Below are positions 7,872 to 16,700 of a stretch of DNA of 64,000 nt, piece after piece. A model generated the notes under the pieces. That model saw nothing but the letters and a program-made list of their open reading frames with translations, did no database searches and was not told the origin of the DNA. Position 1 is the first letter of the stretch. Each line of letters starts with the position of its first letter. The translations under genes were made by a program, and so were the position numbers. The DNA comes from Fibrobacter sp. (GTDB lineage: Bacteria > Fibrobacterota > Fibrobacteria > Fibrobacterales > Fibrobacteraceae). Location of the stretch: the NCBI GenBank assembly GCA_024398995.1, contig JAKSIE010000003.1, positions 43,774 through 107,773 of the forward strand, in the 5' to 3' direction.

Positions 7872-9362
7872 ATGAAGAGTACAAAGATTCTGGCCATTAC
7901 GGCCATTGCCATGTTGGCTGTATTTAATGCCTGCGGTGACGACAAGAAGGCTGTAAGTCCTGTTGATGACCTCAGCTCCAGCTCAGAAGCCGTTCTGCCC
8001 GAAGATCAGCTTTCTAGTTCCAGCGAAGACGTTGCTCCCGTTTCCAGCTCCAGTGAGGAGGCAAAGCCGGTTTCCAGCTCCAGCGAAATGGTTAAGCCAA
8101 CCTCTAGCTCCAGCGAAAAGCCGGTTTCCAGCTCTAGTGAAGAAGCTAAGCCCGTCTCCAGCTCTAGTGTAGAAGTTGTGGCTCCGGCGCCCGCTTTCAA
8201 GGAAGACTACCGCAGCGAATGTTCCATCGGTGAAATTCCCACCAGCATCAGCAATGCAAAGCTGCCGGACCCATTCAAGACTCTCGCAGGAACAAGAATT
8301 TCCTCCAAGGCTGAATGGACCTGCCGCCGCGAAGAAATCGGCGCCATGTACGAAAAGATTATGTACGGCGACAAGCCTCGTAACCCCGAAAAGGTGGAAG
8401 GCAAGCTTGCAGGAAGCACCTTTACGGTGACCGTGACCGACAAGGGTAAATCCGCTTCCTTTGCTGTAGCCATCAATGGCGCAGGCACCAAGGATAAGCC
8501 CAAGCCCGCCATGATTGGCTTTGGTGGAGGCTTTATGGGTAATACCTGTGGTAGCCTGGGTGGCTCCCTCTCTGGTCTTGACATTGCTCAGATTATTTTT
8601 AACCCCGATAACGTGGCTCCCGAAAGTAATCGTGGAAGCGGCAAGTTCTACGACATTTACGGATCCAATGCCAGCGCCGGTACCATCATGGCCTGGGCCT
8701 GGGGCGTTAGCCGTTTGATCGATGCTCTTGAAAATTATCCGGAAGCCGGTATCGATGTCAAGCGTCTTGGTATTACCGGTTGTTCTCGCTGGGGCAAGGG
8801 TTCTCTTGCCGCAGGCGCCTTCGACTCCCGAATCGCCCTGGTTATTCCTCAGGAATCCGGTTCCGGTGGCGCCTCCCTCTGGCGCGTTGGTGCTCAAGTC
8901 AACAAGCAGAAGGGTAAGCAGTTTGTCCAGGGCTTGAATAGCGCAGGCTCCGAAGGCAACTGGATGAAGACAACCTTCAAGAACTACGATGGTCGCGAAA
9001 ACACTCTGCCCTTCGACCAGCACATGCTTGTGGCTATGGTGGCTCCACGTCCCTTGCTGATTATCGACAACGCAGGCCAGGAATGGCTTGGCGAAGTTCC
9101 CTCCAACTACTGCGGCCAGGCTTCCAAGGAAGTGTTCGATGCACTTGGAGTAAGCGAAAACTACACCTATAGCCAGGAAGGCGGTCACGCCCACTGCTCT
9201 TTGCCCAACGGCCAGTTTGACGAAGTCAAGGACTTCATCAACAAGTTCCTGGTGGGTAAGGATGGAATCAAGACCGGTAAGATCGACTACACCAAGAATT
9301 CTGAGCAGATTAAGTGGAACAAGTCCGATTGGATCGACTGGGAGACACCCACTTTGAAGTAG
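7872..9362 (+). CDS. Glucuronoyl esterase (CE15 family) lipoprotein with poly-Ser linkers
   Basis: Predicted secreted lipoprotein of 496 residues. A signal peptide ends at a lipobox-like FNAC (Cys about 21). Residues about 34-97 hold seven blocks of SSSS separated by acidic and Pro-rich pieces, a linker style common in Fibrobacter exported enzymes. The remainder resembles carbohydrate esterase family 15, which cuts the ester between 4-O-methylglucuronic acid of xylan and lignin alcohols. The nucleophile motif is GCSRWGKGSL, a Glu lies in PQESGSGGASLWR, and the catalytic His is probably in GGHAHCSLP near residue 440. It stands alone, divergent from rel and convergent with thrH, with a palindromic terminator after it. 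Confidence 0.9.
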   Translation: MKSTKILAITAIAMLAVFNACGDDKKAVSPVDDLSSSSEAVLPEDQLSSSSEDVAPVSSSSEEAKPVSSSSEMVKPTSSSSEKPVSSSSEEAKPVSSSSVEVVAPAPAFKEDYRSECSIGEIPTSISNAKLPDPFKTLAGTRISSKAEWTCRREEIGAMYEKIMYGDKPRNPEKVEGKLAGSTFTVTVTDKGKSASFAVAINGAGTKDKPKPAMIGFGGGFMGNTCGSLGGSLSGLDIAQIIFNPDNVAPESNRGSGKFYDIYGSNASAGTIMAWAWGVSRLIDALENYPEAGIDVKRLGITGCSRWGKGSLAAGAFDSRIALVIPQESGSGGASLWRVGAQVNKQKGKQFVQGLNSAGSEGNWMKTTFKNYDGRENTLPFDQHMLVAMVAPRPLLIIDNAGQEWLGEVPSNYCGQASKEVFDALGVSENYTYSQEGGHAHCSLPNGQFDEVKDFINKFLVGKDGIKTGKIDYTKNSEQIKWNKSDWIDWETPTLK

Positions 9363-9393
9363 GAGCTTTTGGGGTTCTGGATTAAAACAAAAT

Positions 9394-9422
9394 GTCACCC
9401 CGGCCTCCGAGCCGGGGTCTCC
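9394..9422. repeat. GTCAYCC-type palindrome, likely bidirectional terminator
   Basis: A 29-bp copy of the dispersed palindrome family: the arms CCCCGG and CCGGGG flank a short centre within GTCACCCCGG...CCGGGGTCTCC. It lies between the converging esterase and thrH genes, with T-rich sequence on the plus side and A-rich sequence before it, so it could terminate both transcripts. Compared with the copy at 60097-60125 it differs at two positions that pair with each other (T-A changed to C-G), so the stem is preserved. Confidence 0.75.
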
Positions 9423-9425
9423 TTT

Positions 9426-10043
9426 TTACAAAGTGTCCTGGAACTGGTGGAACTTTTCAAGAAGTTCGGCGTAAGTCTTGGTAGCTTCCAACTGTGGGAA
9501 CTGAGCAACAATAGAATCCGGAGCACAGAAGAAAACGCCCTTGTCAGCCTGCTTCAGCATGCCGGTGTCGTTGAAGGAGTCGCCGCTGGCAAACACCTTG
9601 AAGTTCAAATCCTGCAGGGACTTTACCACCTTGGTCTTCTGGTCGTTTAGGCGCAGATGGTAACCCTTGATCATGTCGTCTTCCACAATCAGGTTGTGGC
9701 AGAAGATAGTGGGCATGCCCAGGTTCTGCATGATGGGGTAGGCAAATTCCTGGAAGGTGTCAGAAAGGATGATCACCTGAGCTTCGTCACGGAGAGTATC
9801 CATGAATTCGCGGGCGCCCTTCAGAAGACCCAGGTTGCGGATCACGTCCTGAATGGTAGAAAGCTTAAGGCCTTCCCGTTCCATGATTTTGATACGGCCC
9901 TTCATCAAAACGTCGTAGTCGGGGATGTCGCGAGTGGTGAGACGCAGGTCCTCGATGCCGGTCTTTTCGGCTACGGCAATCCAGATTTCAGGAGCGAGAA
10001 CGCCTTCCAAGTCCAGAGTCACGACACATTGCTTAGTAAACAT
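9426..10043 (-). CDS. thrH: ThrH-type phosphoserine phosphatase / homoserine phosphotransferase
   Basis: HAD-superfamily enzyme of 205 residues. The start is close to Pseudomonas ThrH as I remember it: LDLEGVLAPEIWIAVAEKTG, where the first Asp is the nucleophile. Later motifs are ILSDTFQEF (HAD motif II) and ASGDSFNDTGML (motifs III/IV with the Mg-binding Asp residues). Known members hydrolyse phosphoserine and can pass the phosphate to homoserine, giving a role in serine or threonine synthesis. No amino acid genes adjoin it. It lies head-to-tail with hslO on the minus strand with a 27-bp gap. Confidence 0.92.
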   Translation of the reverse strand: MFTKQCVVTLDLEGVLAPEIWIAVAEKTGIEDLRLTTRDIPDYDVLMKGRIKIMEREGLKLSTIQDVIRNLGLLKGAREFMDTLRDEAQVIILSDTFQEFAYPIMQNLGMPTIFCHNLIVEDDMIKGYHLRLNDQKTKVVKSLQDLNFKVFASGDSFNDTGMLKQADKGVFFCAPDSIVAQFPQLEATKTYAELLEKFHQFQDTL

Positions 10044-10070
10044 AATTGAAATCCTTTTTTCGAAGCGGTA

Positions 10071-10994
10071 CTATTTGCTTTCTCGTTCCTTAACCAAATT
10101 TCTCAAGTCTTCGATTGTCACAACGTACTTGTTACGGCAAAAATCGCAGACCATTTCCAAGTCCTTGCCATCCTTTTCCAAATCCTTCAGATCACTAAGG
10201 GGCAGTGCTGCCAAGGAACTGATGGTGCGTTCCTTGCTGCAGGGGCAGAAAGGCTTGGCGCCAAATTCCTTGATGACCTCGATCTCATAGGGACCTTCGA
10301 ACTGGTAAAGAAGCTCGTCCACCATGGTCTTGCCGCCCTTTTCCTGGGCTTCGTACATTTCGTTGAATTTAGGCAAGTTCAAAACAACCTGTTCCAAGGT
10401 GGTGGTGTCCTTCTCTTCCATTTCGGGGAAGGCTTCTACATAAAAACCGACGGCGTAGTCCAGCTTGCTCGGGTCCTGCTTGTTGAACTGAGCCTCGATA
10501 CCCACAGCGGAGAGAATCTGCTCGGACTGGAACAAGTAGGTTGCCAAGTTTTGACCCATGGAGGTGCTCACCGCCTGCACCACACTTTCGTGGACACGCT
10601 TGCCGTATTCGTTCAGCTTCACCACCTGGTAGTTCTGGGGAATCAGGGCCGGTTCGTCGCCCTTGATGGCCTGCAGTTCGTCCTGGGGAATCATGGCGCG
10701 CACAAAATAGAAGGACTCTTCATCTTCCTTGCGGCTGATGTAGGGAGTGGTGTCCGCCTTGGCGCAAGAAATCTCTCCGCCAAAGGTGGCAGTAACGCTT
10801 ACAGTACCCTTCATCTTGAGACTGCTGCTCAAAAAGATAGACGAAATAGTAGTTTCGGCCAAGAGCTTCAGGGAATAGGACTGTGCGCCGTGCTTTGCGC
10901 CGATTTCGTTCATTGTGTTGGTAATATCCACAAGAACCAGGCGGAAAGGAGACATTTTGCCGGTAGAACGAATAATACGATCTTTCAAATTCAT
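10071..10994 (-). CDS. hslO: Redox-regulated chaperonin Hsp33
   Basis: Redox-activated holdase chaperone of 307 residues. Near the C-terminus it has the zinc-binding CPC (in FCPCSKERT) and CDFC motifs, which release zinc and form disulfides under oxidative stress. The N-terminal domain begins MNLKDRIIRSTGK. The frame is open to 11105, but ATG at 10994 gives the usual family length. A TATATT box on the minus strand at 11099-11094 also places transcription start downstream of the longer version. It precedes thrH on the same strand and may be cotranscribed. Confidence 0.93.
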   Translation of the reverse strand: MNLKDRIIRSTGKMSPFRLVLVDITNTMNEIGAKHGAQSYSLKLLAETTISSIFLSSSLKMKGTVSVTATFGGEISCAKADTTPYISRKEDEESFYFVRAMIPQDELQAIKGDEPALIPQNYQVVKLNEYGKRVHESVVQAVSTSMGQNLATYLFQSEQILSAVGIEAQFNKQDPSKLDYAVGFYVEAFPEMEEKDTTTLEQVVLNLPKFNEMYEAQEKGGKTMVDELLYQFEGPYEIEVIKEFGAKPFCPCSKERTISSLAALPLSDLKDLEKDGKDLEMVCDFCRNKYVVTIEDLRNLVKERESK

Positions 10995-11206
10995 GATGGC
11001 AAATGTAGTAAAAAGGGAATTTTTTCTCAAAAAAAGCTCCCTGTCCGGTGAGGCTTGAACGTGAAAAACGTCCCGTTCTCGACTTGAATTGAAAATATAG
11101 GGCACATTTGTGCTGTATTGTGGGCGCGTTCTATGATATTGGTCAATTTTTCCTTATTTTCGCAACTTTGTTCGTACTGATTGTAAGGATTTTGTAACCT
11201 GAAAGC

Positions 11207-11212
11207 TATATT
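11207..11212 (+). promoter_or_regulatory. Possible -10 box before pseudopilin set 1
   Basis: TATATT in the context GCTATATTTTACAATG. The same CTATATT core precedes several other first genes in this window. A -35 hexamer is weak here (TTGTAA, 20 bp away). If used, transcription would start near 11218-11220, which supports ATG at 11254 as the start of the first pseudopilin gene. Confidence 0.4.
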
Positions 11213-11253
11213 TTACAATGTATATGGATTTAGGTGTTTATAGAGAGAAAAAA

Positions 11254-11862
11254 ATGAATCAAGCCTATAAGCAAAGTTGCGAAGCCCAAAAAGGCTTTAC
11301 TCTAATTGAATTGATGGTGGTTGTCGCCATCATGGGTATTCTGGCTGGTCTCAGTTTTGCCGGTCTTCAGGGGGCTGTCAAGAACCACCGTGTCGAAGGT
11401 GCAGCAAACAATTTGGCTGCGTTTATGGAACGTGTGGCTGCACTTGCCAGTTCTAGGTCCGAAACCTTGTGTATCGCGCTCTCCGGAACAGCAACTTTAA
11501 ATGTGTACGCCAAGTGTTCCGTTGAAGAAGGCGAGGAAGTTGACGGTACGAAGCAACCAGATCAGCTTGTGACTGATGAAGACAATCTTGTGGATTCCTT
11601 TACACTGGAATCTCCTATGACTTTCGTGACCACATCCTGCGATAATCTTTGCCCCAGCGGAGATAACTCTTGTGGCAATTGGCTCGATGTGGGCAAGGGC
11701 ATTTTTGTTCCTAAGCTAGGTCTTTCTGCTGCCCCTATTTCGGGTTATGTGTGTGCAGTCTATAGTGACAACACAAGCTTTGCAGCGGCTTATAAGTCTA
11801 AAAGCAACAACAAGTTGCTTGCATACACCAGCATTGAAGGTGATGCTTGGGAAGAAGAGTAG
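11254..11862 (+). CDS. Pseudopilin, GspH/FimT-like (set 1)
   Basis: Predicted type IV prepilin of 202 residues. A short positively charged leader ends in Gly, followed by FTLIELMVVVAIMGILAG, with cleavage after Gly14 and Glu at +5. The mature domain has a GspH/FimT-like N-terminal half (ANNLAAFMERVAALA) and a Cys-containing C-terminal half. The frame is open from 11218, but the ATG at 11254 follows a purine-rich stretch and gives a normal leader. It is first of four genes in the order H-I-J-K found in type II secretion and minor-pilin operons. The paralogue in set 2 is at 22833. Confidence 0.85.
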   Translation: MNQAYKQSCEAQKGFTLIELMVVVAIMGILAGLSFAGLQGAVKNHRVEGAANNLAAFMERVAALASSRSETLCIALSGTATLNVYAKCSVEEGEEVDGTKQPDQLVTDEDNLVDSFTLESPMTFVTTSCDNLCPSGDNSCGNWLDVGKGIFVPKLGLSAAPISGYVCAVYSDNTSFAAAYKSKSNNKLLAYTSIEGDAWEEE

Positions 11863-11873
11863 GGACGCTTACT

Positions 11874-12386
11874 ATGAAGAATATGGTAAAAAACTTTTTT
11901 AAGCAGCACGGACTGGGCTCCAAGGTCGGCATTGGAATTACTGAAGTCCTTATTGCATCAATGGTTTTGGGTTTCATGTGTGTTGCCTTAAATAAACTCC
12001 AGTCTGGAAATCATGAAACATACCTTCGTATCCGCGGTCGTGATGCCGCTACGGAAGTTGCACAGAATCTTTTGGATTCTCTCCGCTCCGTGGGGGCCAG
12101 TTCAGTCCCATCACATTCCGAAGCGGATAAGGACACCACGTTTGTAATCGGGGATGTTGAACGTACTTGGGATCGTGGTCTCGGCGGAAAGGCTTCTATC
12201 AAGTACTCTCGAAAGCTTACTGTTTATGCTAAGCAAGACTATGAAGTTATAAACGAGTCGAAATATGAAAATACCCGGGATGACAAGCCTTTGCCTCATG
12301 TTTACGCCAAACAGGTGGATGTAGAGGTTTCCTGGCCTTTTAAGGGGTCTACCCAATCCATTACAGTGTCGGGGGTAATCCGATGA
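11874..12386 (+). CDS. Pseudopilin, GspI/PilV-like (set 1)
   Basis: Predicted prepilin of 170 residues. The hydrophobic segment IGITEVLIASMVLGFMCVAL follows a basic leader ending in Gly, with Glu at +5. The body (LRIRGRDAATEVAQNLLDSL, then YAKQVDVEVSWPFKGS) closely parallels the set 2 protein at 23393, showing the two sets are homologous. I chose ATG at 11874, 11 bases after the previous stop; the longer frame from 11847 would add an unlikely leader. The end overlaps the next gene by four bases (ATGA). Confidence 0.82.
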   Translation: MKNMVKNFFKQHGLGSKVGIGITEVLIASMVLGFMCVALNKLQSGNHETYLRIRGRDAATEVAQNLLDSLRSVGASSVPSHSEADKDTTFVIGDVERTWDRGLGGKASIKYSRKLTVYAKQDYEVINESKYENTRDDKPLPHVYAKQVDVEVSWPFKGSTQSITVSGVIR

Positions 12387-13732
12387 AGTGTAAGAATAAC
12401 AAGAAGGGCTTTACCTTAATTGAGCTTTTGGTTTATATGGCCATTGTAGGCATTGTTGTTGTCATTGCGGGCCAGGTTTACAGCGATAATACAAAGATGC
12501 GTGTTCGTACCCAGAACATGCTGGCTGCTGGCGAATTGGCAGAGAATACTGCTGCCCTGATTAGGGATGATTTGGCTCAGATGGGTGCTAAGACTAAGAA
12601 GGGTGACGTCGATTACGAAATTCTCGATGACGTTATGATGAAACCGATAGATGATTTGTATGTTCCTGATTCATCCTCCTTTGCTTACCATTTGATAAAA
12701 GGCAAAAAGAAGGGTGATGAGCAACTTTATAGTGATGCCATCGACTTCCGTAGAGCCTACTACGAAAATGGAACCTTTAAGCGTGTAGAAGAAGTTTCTT
12801 GGTCCCTGGACGATGGTACCTTGTATCGCTCTTGCAAAACCATTTCTGGTACTGCAGATGAATCCTTGTGTCCGGAAGCTGCCGATGCCGATAATCTACC
12901 AAAGGTTGCAATCGCCACGGGCGTGACCAATTTTATGCTGACTCCGGCAAAACCCAGTAACTTGAGTGCTGGTTCTGGCACAGGTTCTGTCAGTGTTGAT
13001 GGCAGGATGTTCCCCAGCACCGATGGTTCTGTAAAGGCTTTCAGAATGATCTCCTATGGTGGAACGGATTTTTTTGCTAAGGCTAATTCCATGCCGAACC
13101 TTTCCACAGGAACGGTTACCTTGTCTGGCTTTAGCTCAAACTACCAGAGCAGTGGTGCTGCAGTTGACCATCCCGTCAAACACCAGTACTATGTGGCTGA
13201 TGGAGATGCTTCCGAAGACTCCTGGACAAATTGCCATGAATTTTCTTTTGAAAAGGACCAGGAATACGAGATTACATTCAACATGAATAATATGACCGAT
13301 AGGTCTAGAATGTTCAGGCCGAATTTTGATCATATGGCTGTAGGTATCCGCAAGAAAGGCGATGCTACCCCTGGAAAATACGAAAGTGTTACGGACTATC
13401 TTTTTTACCCACCTGAAGATAGTGATGGTTATGGTACTCGTTCTATGCGGTTCAGCTTTAATGAAACAGGTAATGGTCCGTTTACTGGTTGTGTCGCCTT
13501 TACCTTTGTATTCTATTCGCCCACGGTTTCCGCAGGTTCTTTTGCTATCACAAATTTAGTTGTACGTAAGGTGGTTGATTCGGATTATACGTTTGAAGAT
13601 AACTATCAGCCCAATGTTTATGATCGTAAGAATGTTCGTGCTTTCCGTTTAAAGCTGGACCTGGAAAAAGGTCGTGAAAACGGTCATGCCGAAATGGTAA
13701 TTCCCGTACCCAGCAATGGTACAAAGGGGTAG
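12383..13732 (+). CDS. Pseudopilin, GspJ/PilW-like with large exported domain (set 1)
   Basis: Predicted prepilin of 449 residues: leader MKCKNNKKG, then FTLIELLVYMAIVGIVVVIA with Glu at +5. The first third resembles GspJ/PilW (ARG-rich helix, then RRAYYENGTFKRVEEVSW). The rest is a beta-rich extension with a probable jelly-roll-like segment (about residues 200-420) that is much longer than ordinary GspJ. A set 2 paralogue (23899) has the same architecture. It overlaps the preceding gene by four bases and ends five bases before the giant gene. Confidence 0.82.
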   Translation: MKCKNNKKGFTLIELLVYMAIVGIVVVIAGQVYSDNTKMRVRTQNMLAAGELAENTAALIRDDLAQMGAKTKKGDVDYEILDDVMMKPIDDLYVPDSSSFAYHLIKGKKKGDEQLYSDAIDFRRAYYENGTFKRVEEVSWSLDDGTLYRSCKTISGTADESLCPEAADADNLPKVAIATGVTNFMLTPAKPSNLSAGSGTGSVSVDGRMFPSTDGSVKAFRMISYGGTDFFAKANSMPNLSTGTVTLSGFSSNYQSSGAAVDHPVKHQYYVADGDASEDSWTNCHEFSFEKDQEYEITFNMNNMTDRSRMFRPNFDHMAVGIRKKGDATPGKYESVTDYLFYPPEDSDGYGTRSMRFSFNETGNGPFTGCVAFTFVFYSPTVSAGSFAITNLVVRKVVDSDYTFEDNYQPNVYDRKNVRAFRLKLDLEKGRENGHAEMVIPVPSNGTKG

Positions 13733-13736
13733 TCCT

Positions 13737-16700
13737 ATGATGAATTCGAAGAAAGGTATTTCTATTGTCGCAGTACTTCTGTTTATGTTGATCGCTACGA
13801 TCGCAGGTACTGCAACTTATAGGTGGTTGTCTTCCGAAGGCCGGAGCAGCGCTTCTAGAATGTTCCAGAGCGAAGCTCGCATGGCTGCTGTTGCTGGTAT
13901 TGAATCCGCACGATCCTGGTTTGCACATCACGGTAATGAAACTGGTGCTATTGTTAAGCAAACAAAAAATGCTAAGAAGAAAAATAAGGCTGTAAAGCTT
14001 GACGATGTATTGGTCTCCTTTAAAAAGGATAAGCAGAATTACTCTGTATATGTGGTTGATGTTGATGACTCCAAACAACCTTATAAAATAAAGGTTGTTT
14101 CTGAGGGTTCTTCCAGAGATGGTACAGCCAAGTTTAGTGAAACAGCTATTTTCAATGTCAGTGGCCTGTATCAGGTGGGCAAGCCGACAAAGACTTCTCC
14201 TGTAAATTTTGATGCCAACTACTTTGGTGGCTCTGTGAATATGAATCAGGGAAGTGCCATGGAATCAATGATGGTGAGTGGCGATGTTACCGGTAATGAA
14301 ATCTCTGTTTCCCGTAAGCTGGTAGCCACGGGCAATGTTGGTCATAGCTCTAACAAGATTACATTGGCCGATACAAACTGCATTGGTGGTAATCTTGAAA
14401 ATGACAATGATGGTATTTGGGGCCTAGGATCTCATCTGTATATTGCAGGAGACACAAAAAAGTTTTCCTATGCTAGTGGATCTAATTTTACAGCTGGAGA
14501 CATTTATGTAGGTGGAAATTTTGAATTGAGTGGTTCTGCTAACACTAATATGGTGATTGGTGGTAATGTTTCTGTTAACGGAAATTATGTTGGAAACAGC
14601 ACCGCCAAAAATTTGACCATCAATGGCGATTTTTGCCTTGGTGATAATTCTACGATGGATTTGGCAAATCCCTCCGGTTCTGACAAGGGTGGCCTTGAAA
14701 TCAAGGGGAGCACTTGGATTCCTAAGGGCGATGCTTTGTTTAACTCTAATCTTTATTCTGTTGACATTCTTGGCGGTCAAAACAATAAGGCTTACATTAA
14801 TGGCATTACCAAATGCGAAGGCTTCTATCGTAAGTATGATAATGGTCTTGGTTTGAGTACTCAGCAAATAGATGGCTTTACTGCCTGTCCTTCGGATATG
14901 TATTATCAGGTGAGTGGAGAACCGAATAATTATGAAGCTGAAACTTCCGAATGTGAAACTTCCAAGACGGAGCAAATACAGGGCGATTGTAAGACGTATT
15001 GGTGTGAAAGAAAAGGCAGTTATAAAAAAGTAGGGCTTGCAGGCTTTTGTGATATTGGATGGAACAAAGTGTGTAAAGAATACAATTACACGACTAAAAC
15101 GACCTGTGTCGAATATAAAAAGATTGGCTATCGAATCTATCCCAAATACGCGCTGTTCACAACGAGGGCCGAGCCCAATGCTTCTATGCCTTCTGCACAA
15201 AAGCCGGAATGCGCTCAGGAAGCCAAGAACATCTGTACAGATAGCTATCTGAACACTTCTAATATGTGCCCCGATGGAAAGACTCCCAAAATCGACGATT
15301 TGTTAAGCACTGCAGCAAAGTATTATGGCAATGACGATAACTTATCTAAGTGCGTCAAGGATAAAGTCACAAATGGTGATGAAAATAGTTTGATGAATGG
15401 TGCTGGCATAGACATTATTAACGATTGCTATGCAACCAGTTCCAGTGAACTTTACAATGGCTATTTGGTTGTGAAAGCCTCTGCAACAAAGTTAACCAAG
15501 ATTTTCGGATCTACAAATGGTAGAAAATTTAAGGGAAAGTTCATCATCTACGTAGATGAGCATGATAACAGTGGTAATAAAATCTCGGGTAAGTTGCCTC
15601 CGACAGAGAACATGGATGACGGAAAACAGTCTGTTGTCTTTATGTATCTGCCCAACGGTGGTGGCGCAATTACCCAGTCCGGTGGCGGAAACGAATATCG
15701 TTACTTCATTTATTCTATGAAGAATATTGAAAGTATTGGCTCTGAAAGCGAAGGCAAATGGACTGGTTCATTCTATTTCTCCGCGGATAAATGCGCTAAG
15801 CTAGAAAAATTGGGTAATGGCCAGGTCCAATCTATCGTGTACGACGAATCTTTGATTGCAGATCTTGCTAATAACGCTATCATTTGTGGTGCAGATGCGT
15901 TTGATTGTGGTGGTAGTGCTGCCGATGATGCCGAAGGTTCTTCCTCTGGTGGTAGCGGTACTTCCGATAATAAGGACTCCGTTTACGTTGCTGTCGGAGC
16001 AAATCTGCTGGTAGAGCTTGAATCTCAGTATAAGACCACTGAAAATATCAGCAGCTCTGAGAACGTAGCTTCCTCTGTTGTTGTACTTCCGCGAATTGTC
16101 TATTTGAATAGCGATGCCGAAGGTGAACTTAGAGATTATTTCTCTGTGATTCCTCTGAATGGTGCGAGAATTTCTGGGACCGGTAGCTTAAGCTGTTCAA
16201 ATAGACTGCTGGAAGCAATTCCTTTGCCGGATCTTGAGGCTAATACGAATGCAATCTGTACTTATTCGAATGTGAATAACGGAAATAATTTCAAGTCTGA
16301 ATTCTATGTGGCAATCGAAGGCGCAGCGAACGCCATTCCGAAGGTTGGCTTTGATGGGGATGCTGCAATAAATCTTGGCTTGGAAACAGACCACTCTATT
16401 GATGTTATTATGAATATCGGTGCTGTTAATAATGGCGCAGGTAAGTATGAATTGGATGTTGTGGTGTCAGGACAATTTGACTGGATCGATAATGTTGTGA
16501 CAAGCGATAACTTTGAGGTCGTCGATGGAACGTCTGATACCGAACGTAGGTATCATCTTTCTGGAAACATCTCACCGAACGAAACTACAGCCAAGTTGTT
16601 TGTCGTGAAAACAACCACATCGTCTCCGACAGGAAACCTTGTGTTCACCATTGAAAATGCAAAGAACTGTAGGCCTGTTGCCGCTGTAAAGTCTATTACC

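Noticed and set aside
8006..8170. Repeated AGCTCCAGC units that look like a repeat array
   Set aside because: They encode poly-Ser linkers in frame and are not CRISPR or regulatory repeats. The same applies to 21535-21715 and 22240-22360.
7983..9398. A 471-codon open frame antisense to the glucuronoyl esterase
   Set aside because: The forward frame has a lipobox, Ser linkers and catalytic motifs. The antisense frame is a by-product of codon bias.
10995..11105. Longer N-terminus for hslO
   Set aside because: A likely promoter lies within this stretch on the minus strand and family length favours ATG 10994.
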